A DNA stretch of 64,000 nucleotides, taken from positions 682,001-746,000 of the forward strand of contig NZ_CP042172.1 in the NCBI RefSeq assembly GCF_005937985.2. The letters run 5' to 3'. Positions 21,081 through 31,773 of the stretch are shown piece by piece. The translations under genes were made by a program, and so were the position numbers. Position 1 is the stretch's first letter. Each line of letters begins with the position of its first letter. The notes beneath the pieces were generated by a model that saw only the letters and a list, made by a program, of their open reading frames with translations, was not told the origin of the DNA and searched no databases. The DNA comes from Arthrobacter sp. KBS0702 (GTDB lineage: Bacteria; Actinomycetota; Actinomycetes; Actinomycetales; Micrococcaceae).

Positions 21081-22628
21081 CTAGCCGCGCACGGAACGGT
21101 CCGGCCCGGGTTCCGCTGCGGCAGCGTCTGCCGGGACGGCCGCGGCCCCCGCTGACTCCCCGGCCTCCACGGCCGCCTCAGCAGCCTCGGTGGCCTCCAC
21201 TTCATCCAGGTACGGGAGGCTGACCACGAGGGTCGCGCCGCCGCCCTCGGTCGGCTGCACGCGGACTGTGCCCGAATGTGAACCGACAATGGCCGCTACG
21301 ATCGCCAGCCCGAGGCCGCTGCCGCCGGTCTCCCGCGTCCGGGAGGTGTCCGCCCGGTAGAAGCGCTCAAAGATCCTCGCGGCCTCGTCCTCGGGGACGC
21401 CGGGCCCGTGGTCGCGGACCTCGATCACCGAGCGGCGTGCGCCGTCGGCGTCCGTCCGCACCCCCACGGCGAGCTCGATCGGGGTGCCTTCGGGCGTGTA
21501 GCGCAGGGCGTTCCCCACAAGGTTGCCAATGACCTGGCGCAGTTTCGCTTCGTCGCCCAGCACCGGGGCCGGGGCACCGGAACCGCCGTCGAGCCCCCGG
21601 AGCGAGATCACCCGGCTGCGGTCGCTGGCCTGGGTGTCCACCACGGCGTCGTGGGCCAGCAGCAGGAGGTCGGCAGGCTTCTGCTGCAGCGGGCGCTGTT
21701 CGTCAATCCGGGCCAGCAGCAGCAGGTCCTCCACCATGGCGCCCATCCGCTTGGCTTCACTCTCGATCCGGCCCATCGCGGTGGCAACGTCCTCGGGCGT
21801 GGCCAGGGCACCGTGCCGGTAGAGCTCCGAGAAGCCGCGGATGGTGACCAGCGGGGTGCGAAGTTCGTGGGAGGCGTCGGCCGCGAAACGGCGCATCCTC
21901 GCCTCGGAGGCCATCCTTGAGGCGAAGGCCGATTCGATGTGCGCGAGCATGGCGTTGAGGGACCGGCTCAGCCGGCCGACTTCGGTGTCAGGGTTCTCGA
22001 CCTCCACGCGCCGGGAAAGGTCGCCGGCGGCGATCGCCGCGGCCGTCTTTTCCACCCGCGCCAGCGGACGGAAGGACCGGGTGACGGTCCAGGTGGCGAT
22101 GAAAAAGGCCAGGACCAGGGTCAGCAGCCCGACGCCGACCACCACGAGCGCGGCGTGTTCCATCACCGAATCCACCGGGTACAGCGGCAGGCCGATCACC
22201 ACGACGGCGGCCCGCTGGTTCCCATCCAGCACGTTGACGGCCACGACCCGCCAGTTGCGGCCGTCGGTGCCGCGGACCTGGAAGGGAGCCTCGCCGCGGC
22301 TGCGGGCGTCCTCCGGGCTGATGCTGCCGATGGAGGGGCGCGAGCCCTTGCTGCCGCCAAAGACGTAGGCGGGCTGGCCCGGGCTGAAGAGCATCAGCGA
22401 GTAGTCGGTGGGGACGTTCGGGTTCTGGTCCTGCAGTTGGCTGAAGGACTGCTGCTGGCGGGCGGTCTCGACGGCGGCCTTGAGCTTGTCATCGACCTGG
22501 CCCTGCAGGTAGCTGTGCAGCAGTGCTAGCGTGCCGGCGCCGGTGGCGGTGAGTGCCACCAGCATCAGGGCCATCATGATCGCGACCAGCTGCGACCGCA
22601 GCGAGGCCGCCCTCCAACGGTGCAGCAA
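21081..22628 (-). CDS. Sensor histidine kinase, TrcS-like
   Basis: 515 residues. TM1 (about 13-38) and TM2 (about 158-182) enclose an extracytoplasmic sensor segment, followed by a HAMP domain (about 182-235). The phospho-acceptor is H254 in ADASHELRTPL. N-box (GNLVGNALRYTP), G1 (DHGPGVP), F (IFERFYR) and G2 (GGSGLGLAIV) boxes are intact. The C-terminal about 35 residues are Ala/Glu/Pro-rich and probably disordered. It lies 2 bp after its response regulator gene and is similar in organisation to M. tuberculosis TrcRS. The signal sensed is not known. Confidence 0.92.
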   Translation of the reverse strand: MLHRWRAASLRSQLVAIMMALMLVALTATGAGTLALLHSYLQGQVDDKLKAAVETARQQQSFSQLQDQNPNVPTDYSLMLFSPGQPAYVFGGSKGSRPSIGSISPEDARSRGEAPFQVRGTDGRNWRVVAVNVLDGNQRAAVVVIGLPLYPVDSVMEHAALVVVGVGLLTLVLAFFIATWTVTRSFRPLARVEKTAAAIAAGDLSRRVEVENPDTEVGRLSRSLNAMLAHIESAFASRMASEARMRRFAADASHELRTPLVTIRGFSELYRHGALATPEDVATAMGRIESEAKRMGAMVEDLLLLARIDEQRPLQQKPADLLLLAHDAVVDTQASDRSRVISLRGLDGGSGAPAPVLGDEAKLRQVIGNLVGNALRYTPEGTPIELAVGVRTDADGARRSVIEVRDHGPGVPEDEAARIFERFYRADTSRTRETGGSGLGLAIVAAIVGSHSGTVRVQPTEGGGATLVVSLPYLDEVEATEAAEAAVEAGESAGAAAVPADAAAAEPGPDRSVRG

Positions 22629-22630
22629 GG

Positions 22631-23350
22631 TCAGCGCTTCTCAGCCGTCCGCAGCACGTAGCCGACGCCCCGTTTGGTCTGGATCAGGGCGGGCGCCTCG
22701 GGATCGATGTCCACCTTGCGCCGGAGGTAGGAGATGTAGGACTCCACAATCGAGGCGTCCCCGTTGAAGTCGTACTCCCAGACGTGGTCCAGGATCTGCG
22801 CCTTGGAGAGCACCCGGTTTGGGTTGAGCATGAGGTAGCGCAGCAGCTTGAACTCGGTGGGGGACAGCTCGATCACCGTGCCGCCGCGGCGGACCTCGTG
22901 GGCGTCGTCGTCGAGTTCAAGGTCGTCGACGCGGATGACGGCGTCGTCGTCCTGGAGCGGCTGCGTGCGGCGCAGCACCGCGCGGATGCGCGCCACCACC
23001 TCGTCGAGGCTGAAGGGTTTGGTGACGTAATCATCGCCGCCGACGGTGAGGCCGGTGACCTTGTCCTCGGTGTCGTCCTTCGCGGTCAGGAACAGCACCG
23101 GGAAGTGCTTGCCCGAGGCGCGCAGCCGGCGGGTGACGGTGAACCCGTCCATGTCCGGCAGCATCACGTCCAGCACGGCGAGGTCGGGGGCATGGAGCTC
23201 CGCGGCGGCGAGGGCGTCGCGCCCGGTGCCGGCGGAGACGACTTCGAAGCCGGCGAAGCGCAGCGAGGTGGAGAGCAGCTCTCGGATGTTGGGTTCATCG
23301 TCAACAACGAGCAGCTTGGCTTCGGGACCGTTCTTTTTCATGATTCCCAT
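22631..23350 (-). CDS. OmpR-family response regulator, TrcR-like
   Basis: 239 residues. The receiver domain (about 12-125) has the acidic pair DDE at 17-19, phospho-acceptor D61 in VLDVMLPDMDG and the conserved lysine in VTKPFSLDE. The C-terminal winged helix (about 145-238) has ELSPTEFKLLRYLMLNPNRVLSKAQIL and ends KRGVGYVLR. ATG (complement 23348-23350, MGIMKK) has GGGAG close upstream; the second ATG (23341) is an alternative. It is transcribed ahead of the kinase gene in one operon. Confidence 0.93.
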   Translation of the reverse strand: MGIMKKNGPEAKLLVVDDEPNIRELLSTSLRFAGFEVVSAGTGRDALAAAELHAPDLAVLDVMLPDMDGFTVTRRLRASGKHFPVLFLTAKDDTEDKVTGLTVGGDDYVTKPFSLDEVVARIRAVLRRTQPLQDDDAVIRVDDLELDDDAHEVRRGGTVIELSPTEFKLLRYLMLNPNRVLSKAQILDHVWEYDFNGDASIVESYISYLRRKVDIDPEAPALIQTKRGVGYVLRTAEKR

Positions 23351-23408
23351 GATGCTCCCAGACTCTGTGAGTTTTCTGAGAGGCAGATGTGTGTTGAATG
23401 GAGGTCGG

Positions 23409-25055
23409 CTAGCTGCCGGCGCCGACATCCTTGGCGTCCATGATCCGGTAGGCATAGCCCTGTTCGGCCAGGAAGCGCTGGCGCTTTGCGGCGAAGTCCT
23501 GGTCCAAGGTGTCCCGTGCCACGAGCGAATAGAAGCGTGCGGCCCTGCCGTCCTGCTTGGGCCGCAGCAGCCGCCCCAGCCGCTGGGCCTCCTCCTGGCG
23601 GGAGCCGAAGGACCCGGAGACCTGGATCGCCACCGAGGCCTCCGGCAGGTCGATGGAGAAGTTCGCGACCTTGGACACCACCAGGGTCTGCACTTCTCCC
23701 GCGCGGAAGGCGTCGAAGAGCCGCTGGCGTTCCTTGACCGAGGTGTCGCCCTTAATCACCGGGGCCTGCAGCCGCTCGCCGATCTCGTCCAGCTGGTCGA
23801 TGTACTGCCCGATCACTAGCAGCTGCTCGCCGGCGTGCTCGGCCACCAGCCGCTCCACGATCCCGGTCTTGGTCTCCGAGGTGGCGCAAAGCCGGTACTT
23901 GTCCGCATCCTCGGCCATGGCATACGCCACGCGTTCGTCGCGGGGAAGATCCACCCGGACCTCCACACAGTCCGCCGGCGCGATGTAGCCCTGCGCCTCG
24001 ATGTCCTTCCACGGGGCGTCGTAGCGCTTGGGACCGATCAGGCTGAAGACCTCGCCCTCGCGGCCGTCCTCGCGGACCAGCGTGGCGGTCAGGCCCAGGC
24101 GGCGGCGTGCCTGCAGGTCCGCGGTCATCCGGAAGATCGGCGCCGGCAGCAGATGGACCTCGTCGTAGATGATCAGGCCCCAGTCGTTGCCGTCCACGAG
24201 TTCCAGATGCGGGTAGAGTCCGCCGCGCTTGGTGGTGAGCACCTGGTAGGTGGCGATCGTGACGGGGCGGACTTCCTTGACCGAGCCCGAGTATTCGCCG
24301 ATCTCCTCTTCGGTGAGGGAGGTCCGCTTGAGCAGCTCGTCCTTCCATTGCCGCGCGGACACCGTGTTGGTCACCAGGATCAGCGTGGTGGTGGAACTCG
24401 TGGCCATCGCGGCAGCGCCCACCAGCGTCTTGCCGGCGCCGCAGGGAAGCACGACGACGCCGCTGCCGCCGGCCCAGAAGTTCTCCGTGGCCAGCTGCTG
24501 GTAGGGGCGGAGTTTCCAGCCGGACTCATTGAGCATGATGGGGTGCGGCGTGCCGTCGACGTAGCCGGCGAAGTCCTCCGCGGGCCAGCCGATCTTGAGC
24601 AGCAGCTGCTTGAGCTGGCCCCGCTGCGAGGAGTGCACCACCACCGTCTCGGCATCGATCCGCGGCCCCAGCAGGGGAGCGATCTTCTTGGCGCGGCTGA
24701 CCTCCTCGAGCACCGGGTAGTCGGAGGTGCGCATGACGAGGCCGTGCTGCGGGTCCTTCTCCAGCCGCAGCCGGCCGTACCGGGACATGGTTTCCTCGAT
24801 GTCAATCAGCAGCGAATGCGGCACCGGGAAGCGGGAATACTTGAGCAGGGTGTCGAGCACCTGTTCGGCGTCGAGCCCGGCCGCCCGGGCGTTCCAGAGC
24901 CCCAGTGGCGTCAGGCGGTAGCTGTGGACATGTTCCGGGGCGCGCTCCAGCTCGGCGAAGGCCGCGATCGCGTGGCGCGCCTCGGTAGCCTGTTCGTGGT
25001 CCACTTCCAGCAGGATGGTCTTGTCGCTCTGGACGATCAGCGGTCCGTCATTCAC
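23409..25055 (-). CDS. XPB/ERCC3-type DNA repair helicase
   Basis: 548 residues. This is an SF2 3'-5' helicase of the XPB group known in actinobacteria (M. tuberculosis Ercc3). Motif I is VLPCGAGKTLVGA, motif II is IIYDEVHLL, and motif III is GLTATLVREDGREGEVFSLIG, containing the RED element of XPB. Motif VI is QRLGRLLRPKQDG. The N-terminal 180 residues are the damage-recognition-like and helicase-insert region. The start ATG overlaps the stop of the upstream partner gene by 4 nt. The protein likely acts in excision repair or transcription-linked DNA opening; in vivo role in bacteria is poorly defined. Confidence 0.93.
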   Translation of the reverse strand: MNDGPLIVQSDKTILLEVDHEQATEARHAIAAFAELERAPEHVHSYRLTPLGLWNARAAGLDAEQVLDTLLKYSRFPVPHSLLIDIEETMSRYGRLRLEKDPQHGLVMRTSDYPVLEEVSRAKKIAPLLGPRIDAETVVVHSSQRGQLKQLLLKIGWPAEDFAGYVDGTPHPIMLNESGWKLRPYQQLATENFWAGGSGVVVLPCGAGKTLVGAAAMATSSTTTLILVTNTVSARQWKDELLKRTSLTEEEIGEYSGSVKEVRPVTIATYQVLTTKRGGLYPHLELVDGNDWGLIIYDEVHLLPAPIFRMTADLQARRRLGLTATLVREDGREGEVFSLIGPKRYDAPWKDIEAQGYIAPADCVEVRVDLPRDERVAYAMAEDADKYRLCATSETKTGIVERLVAEHAGEQLLVIGQYIDQLDEIGERLQAPVIKGDTSVKERQRLFDAFRAGEVQTLVVSKVANFSIDLPEASVAIQVSGSFGSRQEEAQRLGRLLRPKQDGRAARFYSLVARDTLDQDFAAKRQRFLAEQGYAYRIMDAKDVGAGS

Positions 25056-27547
25056 TGGAGCAGTTCCTCTGTGGCTTCAACATCAATAATCCGGTGGATG
25101 GACAGGACGCGTTCGGTGTCCTTGGCCGGGTCGAACACCCGCACCCGGCCGCCGTTCACTGCTACCGGAACAACGGTTTCGCGGCTGGCATTCCCCAGGC
25201 TGTCCACCACGTTCATCACCACCGGCTGCTTGAGCCGGATCGCTTTCTGCAGGGTCTCCAGGCCCAGCTGCGTCGCGGCCTCGGCGTCGGGCGCCGCCGT
25301 GCCGCGGCCCTCCGGCGCACCGGAGGCGTGCGGGGTGCGGCCGTCGCGCAGCACGGCCAGCTGGGCGTCGACGTCGGCGTCCGCGGGGGCGGTGCGGGGG
25401 GCTGTGTAGACCGGTCGGGTGCTCCCGGGCGCCGCGGTGCTGCGGCGCAGCCGGACGACGGCGGAACCGGTGTCCTCCAGCGCGGGGGAGAGGCCCAGGC
25501 CGCGCAGCACCTGGGCGGTTTCCCGGGGCGCGGCCGGCGAGATCAGCACGGTCGGGGCAATCCGGACCAGGGCCAGGCCGGCGGCAGCCGGGGTATTGAG
25601 CAGCTCCAGCAGGGAGGTCTCGTCCTCGCTCTGGATGAAGCTCGCAGCCGGACCCACCCGGAGCCGGGCGTGGCGCGCGGCCGTGTCCTCGATCAGGTAC
25701 TCCAGCGGTTGCGGCACCGCGGTCGCGGAGTGCTCGCGCAGGAACTCCAGCAGCCCCCGGGCGTCCTGCCCGGCATCCAGGGCACGCCGGACCGAGGCCA
25801 CGGAGAAGCGGTAGATGGTGGCCGGGCCCTGGCCCTCCGCGTCCGCCATGGTCAGCAGTTTCTCACTCAGCTCCGGGTCCAGGTAGCCCGGGGCGACGGC
25901 GGTCAGGTCCGCCTGGAGGAGCACGTGGTTCAGCGCCGCCGGCAGGTGCTCGCCCAGGATGGCCAGGGCCTCGTCGGGCTGTTCGACGGCGATCGCCGCC
26001 CCGATCTGGCTCAGGGCGCCGGACCCGATCAGGCCCAGCATTTCGGCTTCGGCAAGGACCCCGCGGATCAGCGAACTGAAGCGGCGCGCCATCCGCGGCT
26101 GCGACCAGTCGGCGCGTTCCAGCACGGCGGCGGCGTCGAGCACCGGGGCCTCGCCGTCGGCCGCGTCGGCTTCCACGGTGAGTTCGTTCAGGATCTCCAG
26201 AATCCGTTTCCGGACCACCGGGGCATCGGGCCGCTGCGCTTCCGCGGAGAGGGCGTTGATGGTGCTTGCGGCCGTGCCGCGGTGCGCCTGGGCGGTGGCG
26301 ACGCCGCTCACCGGCTGGCCCACCAGGGACGGGACGCGTTCGCTGGCAAGCCAGGCGTTGACGAGCCACAGCCACTGCTCCTGCCGGGGCAGCGCCTGCC
26401 ATTCCAGCTGCGGCGCCGGGATCCAGGCGGAGCTGTCCACGTCCAGGCGGAGCAGCCCGGAGAGGGCGCAGAGCTCCGCCAGCCCACCGGCTTCGGTCAG
26501 TCCGATCCGCAGGGCGTCGGCGAGGCGCTTCATTTCCCGGACGCCCACGCCGCCGCTGCGCAGGGTAACGAGCGGCTGTTCCCGCACGGCGTGGAGCAGT
26601 TCGCCGACCAGCCTCAGCGTCTCGGCGATGGCGCCGAGCGCGGCATTGCGGCGCAGCGCCGCGCTGGTCTGTCCCAGCCGTGGAACCGGCGGGCTGAGCG
26701 CGAAGTGTTCGATCACGAAGCCGCCCCGCAGCGAAATGCCGACGCTGTGCGGAAGCTCCACATGTGCGGCGTCCAGCGGCACCAACAGCCCGCGGGCCAA
26801 CAACCAGTCGACCGGCCCGACGTCGGAGCCCTCGTTCAGCACGGATGCTCGGCGCTGCGCCTGGGGGACCGCGCCCATGGCCCAGTTTCCGAACCGGGCG
26901 AGCAGCGCCGCCGTGCGGTCGGGGGCGTCGGCGAGCAGCTGTCGCAGGGCTTCCGGTGAGGCGGTCCAGTGCTGTAACGACAGCGCGGCCTCCATCGGCG
27001 TCGTGGCCGGGGCAATGTCGGCCCCGGTGCGGTGCAGTTCGCCGACAAGCTGGACCACGCGCTGGGCGAAGGCAGGCTGCAGCCGCACCAGTTCTGTATA
27101 GCTCCGTCCCAGCCCGGCAGGATAGATGCCGATGACGTCCTTGAGGCTCCCGACCGGAAGGTAAAAGCGCTGCCGGCCCGCGGCCGGGGTCGAACCATGC
27201 GGGGGCTCGGCCCGGTGCACGAGGGCGAGTTCCTGCAGCGAGTGCAGCAGCCGCTCAAGCGCGGTCACGGTGGAGCCGTTGATCAGCCGTTTGAGCGTCG
27301 CGGCCGACGCGCTGTGGCCAGTGTCCGTGTTGGTGCAGAGGTGCAGGGTTTCCAGCACCTGCATTTCGGGACGGTTCAGTCGTTCCAACGCACGCTGGAC
27401 GCTGACCCGGCCGCTGGCCCGCGCGGCCAAGGCGGGGAAGTCCGGGACCGCCGGGGAGATCAGGTCCGGCCGCGCGGAGAACAGGGCCCGCAACGAGTCG
27501 TCGCTGCGGGCCTGCAGTTCCTTGCTGAGCGCGCGGATCAGGGACAT
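25052..27547 (-). CDS. Helicase-associated protein, XPB/Ssl2 C-terminal-like (conserved partner of XPB)
   Basis: 831 residues, mostly helical. The N-terminus (MSLIRALSKELQARSDDSLRALF) and winged-helix-like segments (VLETLHLC, STVTALERLLHSLQELALVHR) are followed by a region around 600-700 typical of the Helicase_C_3 family. No Walker motifs are seen, so it is not itself a helicase. The orthologue lies next to ercc3 in mycobacteria as well. A 4-nt ATGA overlap couples the two proteins, which suggests a stable complex. The last 100 residues (with RLKQPVVMNVVDSLGNASRETVVPVAVNGGRVRVFD) look like a small beta domain. Function is inferred from context. Confidence 0.85.
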   Translation of the reverse strand: MSLIRALSKELQARSDDSLRALFSARPDLISPAVPDFPALAARASGRVSVQRALERLNRPEMQVLETLHLCTNTDTGHSASAATLKRLINGSTVTALERLLHSLQELALVHRAEPPHGSTPAAGRQRFYLPVGSLKDVIGIYPAGLGRSYTELVRLQPAFAQRVVQLVGELHRTGADIAPATTPMEAALSLQHWTASPEALRQLLADAPDRTAALLARFGNWAMGAVPQAQRRASVLNEGSDVGPVDWLLARGLLVPLDAAHVELPHSVGISLRGGFVIEHFALSPPVPRLGQTSAALRRNAALGAIAETLRLVGELLHAVREQPLVTLRSGGVGVREMKRLADALRIGLTEAGGLAELCALSGLLRLDVDSSAWIPAPQLEWQALPRQEQWLWLVNAWLASERVPSLVGQPVSGVATAQAHRGTAASTINALSAEAQRPDAPVVRKRILEILNELTVEADAADGEAPVLDAAAVLERADWSQPRMARRFSSLIRGVLAEAEMLGLIGSGALSQIGAAIAVEQPDEALAILGEHLPAALNHVLLQADLTAVAPGYLDPELSEKLLTMADAEGQGPATIYRFSVASVRRALDAGQDARGLLEFLREHSATAVPQPLEYLIEDTAARHARLRVGPAASFIQSEDETSLLELLNTPAAAGLALVRIAPTVLISPAAPRETAQVLRGLGLSPALEDTGSAVVRLRRSTAAPGSTRPVYTAPRTAPADADVDAQLAVLRDGRTPHASGAPEGRGTAAPDAEAATQLGLETLQKAIRLKQPVVMNVVDSLGNASRETVVPVAVNGGRVRVFDPAKDTERVLSIHRIIDVEATEELLQ

Positions 27548-27557
27548 CAGTCCAACG

Positions 27558-27791
27558 TTACCTTTCGCCGTGCTCTGGTGTCCGGCGACGACTGGCCACG
27601 GCGTCGATCACAAGGGCCAGCATGAGCAGGAACGCCAGGGGCAGCCCGTACAGGGCAACGGAGGTGACCCACGCCGGGGCCACCGTGGTGTTGAACGCCA
27701 TGGCCATCACGGCTCCGACGGCGGCCAGCGAGAGCGCCGCAACGGCGGCCGCAAGGATCAACACGGGCCGCCGGAAACGCTGAGGTGTCAT
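27558..27791 (-). CDS. Small two-helix membrane protein
   Basis: 77 residues from ATG (complement 27789-27791, MTPQRFRRP). There are two hydrophobic segments, LILAAAVAALSLAAVGAVMAM and VTSVALYGLPLAFLLMLALVI, with a basic C-terminus. It starts the operon with the XPB pair (10 bp before the partner gene). No family is recognised. Confidence 0.7.
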   Translation of the reverse strand: MTPQRFRRPVLILAAAVAALSLAAVGAVMAMAFNTTVAPAWVTSVALYGLPLAFLLMLALVIDAVASRRRTPEHGER

Positions 27792-27969
27792 GCAGCCAAC
27801 GCTAACAGCCCGGTCCAGCCCGCGCCTCAAACCGTCAAAGTGGCCAAGGCAGGATAACCTTGGAGGAACAGACCAACACGGACCTGGCAGTCACACCCTG
27901 AACGCGCATATCCATGCGGATGCGCTGACCGCCGGCCGCGTCCCCCGCAGAACGAAGAAGGTTGATTAC

Positions 27970-28353
27970 GTGCCCACCGGCAAGGTCAAGTGGTATGACA
28001 AGGAAAAAGGCTTCGGATTCCTCGCAGGCGAAGACGGCCAGGAGGTCTTCCTGCCCAAGTCGGCGCTGCCCGAAGGCGTGACGGAGCTCAAGGCCGGAAC
28101 CCGGGTGGAGTTTGGTGTGGCAGACGGCCGCAAGGGAGCCCAAGCCCTGGGCCTGCGGGTGCTGGACAAGACGCCGTCCATCGCGAAGGCCAAGCGGCCC
28201 AGCGCCAAGGACCTCGCACCGCTGGTGCAGGACCTCGTCAGCGTGCTGGACAACCTTTCCGGAACACTGTCCGCGGGGAAGTACCCGGAAGGCAACAAGG
28301 CCAAGGCCATTGCCGCCGCGCTTCGTAAGGTCGCCGACGAGCTGGACGCGTAA
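27970..28353 (+). CDS. CspB-like cold-shock protein with helical C-terminal extension
   Basis: 127 residues. The N-terminal cold-shock domain (1-65) has GKVKWYDKEKGFGFLAG and EVFLPKSALP. RNP2 is altered, with FLPK in place of the usual FVHF/FVHW, so nucleic-acid contacts may differ. Residues about 75-127 form a predicted helical domain (SAKDLAPLVQDLVSVLDNLSG, AKAIAAALRKVADEL). The longer mycobacterial CspB is organised in the same way. GTG 27970 has AAGG eight nt upstream. The DUF3027 gene follows after 9 bp. Confidence 0.9.
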   Translation: MPTGKVKWYDKEKGFGFLAGEDGQEVFLPKSALPEGVTELKAGTRVEFGVADGRKGAQALGLRVLDKTPSIAKAKRPSAKDLAPLVQDLVSVLDNLSGTLSAGKYPEGNKAKAIAAALRKVADELDA

Positions 28354-28362
28354 GGGCCCGCG

Positions 28363-28920
28363 ATGACTCCGGAACCTGAACAGAACGCCGCCGCGACGGC
28401 CGGTGCGGCCGCCAAGGCCGCCGGCGCCAAAGCAGGATCCAAGCCGCGCTACGGCGTCCCCGTCTGGCGCACCGGCAAGCCCGACGCCTTCCTGGCCGCT
28501 GCGGTGGACGCCGCACGGACGGCCGTGGAGGGCATCGCTCCGGCGGAGCAGATCGGCCGGCATCTGGGTGCCAAGAGCGAAGGCGACCGTCTGGTCACGC
28601 ACCTTTTCGAGTCCAAACTGCCCGGCTACGGTGGCTGGCAGTGGTACGCGGTGTTGACGCGCAACTCCCGCTCCAAGGTCATCACGGTGGACGAACTGGG
28701 CCTGCTGCCCTCCGAGGATTCCATCCTGGCCCCGGAGTGGGTTCCGTGGGCCGAACGGGTTCGCCCGGAAGACGCCCAGCAGGACGACGACGCCGCCCCC
28801 GCCGGTGGCGCCCCGACGGAACAGCCCGCCGCCGACGACGCCGTGGAGGCGCACTCAGCGCCCGACGACAACGCCAATACCGGGGCGGCGGAGGACGAGT
28901 CCACCGTCGAGGCCGACTAG
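28363..28920 (+). CDS. DUF3027 family protein
   Basis: 185 residues. The conserved core (about 38-130) contains GRHLGAKSEGDRLVTHLFESKLPGYGGWQWYAVLTR and ILAPEWVPWAERVRPED, diagnostic of DUF3027. The last 50 residues are acidic and Ala-rich, probably disordered. It follows the CspB-like gene by 9 bp, a neighbourhood also seen in other actinobacteria, so a shared nucleic-acid-related role is possible. No catalytic motif is seen. Confidence 0.87.
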   Translation: MTPEPEQNAAATAGAAAKAAGAKAGSKPRYGVPVWRTGKPDAFLAAAVDAARTAVEGIAPAEQIGRHLGAKSEGDRLVTHLFESKLPGYGGWQWYAVLTRNSRSKVITVDELGLLPSEDSILAPEWVPWAERVRPEDAQQDDDAAPAGGAPTEQPAADDAVEAHSAPDDNANTGAAEDESTVEAD

Positions 28921-28962
28921 CGATTTGGCTCCGTTCGGGGGAAGGCAGCGGAGGGTTCGGGC

Positions 28963-30321
28963 ATGAGGTCCACCTTCAAATCGCTGCACATCCTGAACTA
29001 CCGGATCTGGTTCATCGGCGCCCTGGTCTCCAACATCGGGACCTGGATGCAGCGCACCGCGCAGGACTGGCTGGTCTTTGACCACCTGAGCGCGCAGGAC
29101 GCCGGAGCCATGGGCATCACAATGGCCCTGCAACTGGGACCGCAGCTGTTCCTCGCCCCCGTGGCCGGACTGGTCGCCGACCGCTTCAACCGCAAGCAAC
29201 TGCTGGTCCTGACGCAGTCCGCCATGGCACTGCTGAGCGCGGCGCTCGGCGTCCTGGTGCTCTCCGGCGCCGCGCAGCTCTGGCACGTCTACATCTTTGC
29301 GCTCCTGCTGGGCGTCGTGTCCGCCCTCGACGCACCCGTGCGCCAGACGTTCGTCTCCGAGCTGGTACGCGACGACTACCTGCCCAACGCCGTCGCCCTC
29401 AACAGCGCCTCATTCAACGTGGCCCGGATGATCGGGCCCGCCGTCGCCGGCCTGCTCACCGTGGCCATCGGGCCCGGCTGGGTGTTCCTGGTCAACACCG
29501 TCACGTTCCTGGCCCTGCTCCTGAGCCTGGCCAAAATCCCGGTAGCCTCCTTGCGGCAGCTGCCCCGGGCGCCGGCCGGCAAGGGACGGATCCGCGAGGG
29601 CCTGCGCTACGTGCGCTTCCGGCCGGACATCGTGGTGGTGCTCGTGGCGGTCTTCATCGTGGGAACCCTGGGACTGAACTTCGTCCTCTTCATTGCGGCC
29701 ATGGTCGGCACGGAGTTCGGCCTGGACGCCGGAGCCTTCGGCCTGATGAATTCGATCATGGCGATCGGTTCGGTTGCCGGCGCGCTGCTCTCGGCCGGCC
29801 GGGGACGGCCGCGGATGCGTGTGATTTTCGGGGCGGCCGGGGCCTTCGGCCTGACCTCCGGCCTCGCCGCGCTGGCCCCCGACTACTTCTGGTTCGGCGT
29901 CGCGCTGGTGCCGGTCGGCCTCTTCGCGATCACCATGATGACCAGCGCCAACGGCTACGTCCAGACCACCACCGATCCGGTGATGCGCGGCCGGGTGATG
30001 GCGCTGTACATGGCGATCTTCATGGGCGGCACCCCCATCGGGGCCCCCTTCGTGGGGTGGGTGGCGAACGTTGCCGGCGCACGCTGGTCCATGGGCGTCG
30101 CGGCGGCCGCGGGAGTTGCCGCGGCCCTGATCGGGATGGCCTGGATTGTGCGGGCAAAGCAGCTCCGGATCCGCTTCAACCGCCGTGCCCGCGGGCTGCG
30201 CTACTTCCGGGTCATCCCCGGCAGCCCGTCGACCGGTGCCGCCGGACGGGAGGCAACCTCCGGTGAGAACGCCGACGGCGCCGACCGGGGGGAAACCCCC
30301 GGCGACGCCGTCGGCCGCTGA
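28963..30321 (+). CDS. MFS exporter, EntS/MFS_3-like
   Basis: 452 residues and about 12 helices. The early NYRIWFIGALVSNIGTWMQRTAQDWLV and the motif-A loop GLVADRFNRKQLL are typical of the MFS_3 group, which includes the enterobactin exporter and macrolide exporters. The C-terminal 45 residues are polar. ATG 28963 has GGAGG nine nt upstream. It follows DUF3027 by 42 bp. Substrate unknown. It converges with serC, 25 bp apart. Confidence 0.88.
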   Translation: MRSTFKSLHILNYRIWFIGALVSNIGTWMQRTAQDWLVFDHLSAQDAGAMGITMALQLGPQLFLAPVAGLVADRFNRKQLLVLTQSAMALLSAALGVLVLSGAAQLWHVYIFALLLGVVSALDAPVRQTFVSELVRDDYLPNAVALNSASFNVARMIGPAVAGLLTVAIGPGWVFLVNTVTFLALLLSLAKIPVASLRQLPRAPAGKGRIREGLRYVRFRPDIVVVLVAVFIVGTLGLNFVLFIAAMVGTEFGLDAGAFGLMNSIMAIGSVAGALLSAGRGRPRMRVIFGAAGAFGLTSGLAALAPDYFWFGVALVPVGLFAITMMTSANGYVQTTTDPVMRGRVMALYMAIFMGGTPIGAPFVGWVANVAGARWSMGVAAAAGVAAALIGMAWIVRAKQLRIRFNRRARGLRYFRVIPGSPSTGAAGREATSGENADGADRGETPGDAVGR

Positions 30322-30346
30322 CTCGTCCCGCGGGGGGACACCGCCG

Positions 30347-31606
<1,260 letters not shown>

Positions 31607-31773
31607 TCATTGAGACAGGCACGGTGGGGCGGCGCCGTCGGGGTCCGGGATTATCCGGAGTAATTCAAAATAGGCTAGGCTGTGCGGTGACGTACGGCGG
31701 ATCTCGCCGGGGCGCATCCCGGACGCGGTACGGTGGGAATGACGCAAGGACGGCGCTCGAGGAGCTGAGCTGA

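Noticed and set aside
31673..31691. IdeR autoregulatory box upstream of ideR
   Set aside because: Only the left half resembles the consensus. TAGGCT is also a common -10-like hexamer here.
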